In this document: piece after piece, positions 62,772 through 64,000 of the stretch | Numbering within the stretch: the stretch's first letter is position 1 | Layout: each line of letters opens with the position of its first letter | Source: Gaiellasilicea sp963705515 | Lineage (GTDB): Bacteria; Actinomycetota; Thermoleophilia; Gaiellales; Gaiellaceae | Reading direction: 5' to 3' | NCBI GenBank assembly: GCA_963705515.1 | Contig: CAVPJV010000008.1 | Span: forward strand, 868,001-932,000 | DNA: 64,000 nt | The notes under the pieces: model-generated | What the model saw: only the letters and a program-made list of their open reading frames with translations | Told to the model about the DNA's origin: nothing | The model's database searches: none | Program-made: the position numbers and the translations under genes

Positions 62772-64000
62772 ATGTGTGGCGTGTGTGGAGTAATCCAGGT
62801 GGCGGGCGAGGCGCGCCTGCCGGTCGAGCAGGAGACGCTCGACCGCATGACCGATGCGATGACGCACCGGGGTCCCAGCGATCGCGGCACCTATCTCGCG
62901 CCCGGCATCGCGCTGGGCGTCCGCCGTCTCAGCATCGTCGACGTCGAGGGCGGCCACCAGCCGTTCGCGAACGAGGACGGGACGATCTGGGCGATCCAGA
63001 ACGGGGAGCTCTACAACCACGCCGAGCTGCGCAAGGGACTCCAGAGCCGCGGCCACGCCTTCCGCAGCCGGTGCGACACCGAGATCCTGCCGCACCTCTA
63101 CGAGCAGCACGGCACGCGCCTTCCCAGCGAGCTCCGCGGGAAGTTCGGGCTGGCGGTTTGGGACGAAGGCAGGCGAAGGGCGCTCGTTGCCCGCGACCGG
63201 CTCGGCGTCAAGCCGATCTACTACGCGCACAGCGGCGACTACCTGCTCTTCGCCTCCGAGCTGAAGAGCCTGCTCGCCAGCGGCCTCGTCGGCGGCGAGC
63301 TCGACCTCGACGCGATCGACGCCTACCTCACGCTCGGATTCGTACCCGCGCCGCGGACGCCGCTCGCCCAGGTGAAGAAGCTCATGCCCGGCGAGCTGAT
63401 CGTCGTGGAGAGCGGGAGGGTCCGGCTCGAGCGGTACTGGTCGTACCCCCTCCCGGAGCCGGAGCCGCTCGGGAGCCGAAGCGTCGACGATCTCGCGGCC
63501 GAGTTGCTCGAGGTCCTCGATGAGTCGGTACGCGTACGCCTGATGTCCGACGTGCCGCTCGGGGCGATGCTGAGCGGCGGCCTGGACTCGAGCCTGATCG
63601 TTGCGCTGATGGCGCGGCACATGTCGGAGCCCGTCAAGACGTTCTCCGTCGGCTTCACCGAGGCCGGCGAGTCGAACGAGCTCGGCGACGCGCGTGAGGT
63701 TGCGTCGTTCTACGGCGCCGACCACCATGAGCTCGAGCTCTCCTTCGTGCGGCAGGACGTCGCGCTCGCCGACCTCGCCTGGCACCTCGACGAGCCGCTG
63801 GCGGATTTGTCGTCGCTCGGCTTCCTGGCGCTCTCGCGACTCGCAGCGGACACCGTCACCGTGGCCCTTGCCGGCCAGGGCGCCGACGAGCTCTTGGGCG
63901 GCTACTCGCGCCATCGGAACGCCGCGCTCGCAGCCCGTGCCCTGCGCCTGCCGCGACCGGCCCGCGGGCTCGTCTACGCGGCCGCGGGCCACGCGCCGCG
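62772..64000 (+). CDS. asnB: Asparagine synthetase (glutamine-hydrolysing), 3' end outside window
   Basis: Starts MCGVCGVIQVAGEARL with Cys2 as glutaminase nucleophile, MTHRGPSDRGTYL, RLSIVDVEGGHQPFANEDG, NGELYNHAELR, then the synthetase domain with MLSGGLDSSLIVALMA, KTFSVGFTE and LAGQGADELLGGYSRH. About 410 residues are visible. It transfers an amide from glutamine to an aspartyl-like acceptor. Such AsnB-type genes in EPS clusters often amidate a sugar or peptide part rather than free aspartate. It shares the site 5 region with luxR. Confidence 0.9.
   Translation, partial: MCGVCGVIQVAGEARLPVEQETLDRMTDAMTHRGPSDRGTYLAPGIALGVRRLSIVDVEGGHQPFANEDGTIWAIQNGELYNHAELRKGLQSRGHAFRSRCDTEILPHLYEQHGTRLPSELRGKFGLAVWDEGRRRALVARDRLGVKPIYYAHSGDYLLFASELKSLLASGLVGGELDLDAIDAYLTLGFVPAPRTPLAQVKKLMPGELIVVESGRVRLERYWSYPLPEPEPLGSRSVDDLAAELLEVLDESVRVRLMSDVPLGAMLSGGLDSSLIVALMARHMSEPVKTFSVGFTEAGESNELGDAREVASFYGADHHELELSFVRQDVALADLAWHLDEPLADLSSLGFLALSRLAADTVTVALAGQGADELLGGYSRHRNAALAARALRLPRPARGLVYAAAGHAP

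Overview
The window is very GC-rich, packed with short intergenic gaps and GTG/TTG starts, and carries a strict actinobacterial gene style. The most likely source is an uncultured Actinomycetota of the class Thermoleophilia (Gaiellales/Solirubrobacterales-like). This is inferred from protein style and gene content, not from a marker gene. No rRNA, tRNA, CRISPR array, transposase or prophage was seen, and no stretch over 300 bases lacks a gene.

Left part (1-38800), mostly core metabolism. 1-3100: a truncated membrane GGDEF protein with a 35-residue membrane peptide upstream, two tiny proteins, a secreted metalloprotease-like protein and PgsA. 3300-11400: biotin-dependent carboxylase alpha subunit, a Suc_Fer-like protein, a JmjC/cupin oxygenase with an overlapping acidic mini-protein, and sucC-methyltransferase-sucD-hydrolase. 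11500-19650: ahcY, a DEAD-box helicase, an aminotransferase, small membrane and Cys proteins, and a Lon-like PDZ protease-SDR-mdh-icd operon read right to left. 19770-25900: two citrate synthases, a HEAT-like protein, purE-purK, and tandem XerD/XerC recombinases. 25970-38790: a secreted glycosidase-like protein, a hydrolase, PlsC, an ABC exporter, a P1 peptidase, pckA, an SdhA-SdhB-SdhE type complex II, a metallophosphoesterase, a Gls24 protein and a GNAT. Together icd, mdh, two citrate synthases, sucCD, sdhABE and pckA give a large share of the TCA cycle and gluconeogenic entry.

Right part (38800-64000), accessory and cell-surface functions. It holds two large secreted mosaic proteins (sugar dehydrogenase/PKD/FN3/LamG; 2121-residue Ig/LamG/deacetylase-like). 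Next comes a lasso-peptide-type RiPP cluster (49341-55378): ABC exporter, a 57-residue precursor ending in Ser, an HprK-like kinase, cyclase, B2 protease, B1 recognition element and nucleotidyltransferase. An exopolysaccharide cluster follows (55488-64000): glycosylphosphotransferase, FemAB/CelD-like acetyltransferase, ChbG deacetylase, glycosyltransferase, O-antigen ligase/polymerase-like, Wzz-like, a stand-alone LuxR-type HTH protein and AsnB.

The most notable discovery is a dyad, consensus CTRGCC-NNNC-GGCTAGTTGG, found in front of five transcription units of this right part, including the LuxR gene's own promoter. It looks like one regulon joining surface proteins, RiPP and polysaccharide. 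Other points: many genes have a TANNNT box 6-11 bases before the start codon (leaderless transcription); two unrelated ~160 bp near-perfect long palindromes close transcription units; REP-like GGGGTCAGACCCC palindromes occur between genes and inside purK; a 47 bp repeat is built into the N-terminus of PurE; and three genes carry single-base frameshifts that may be sequencing errors.
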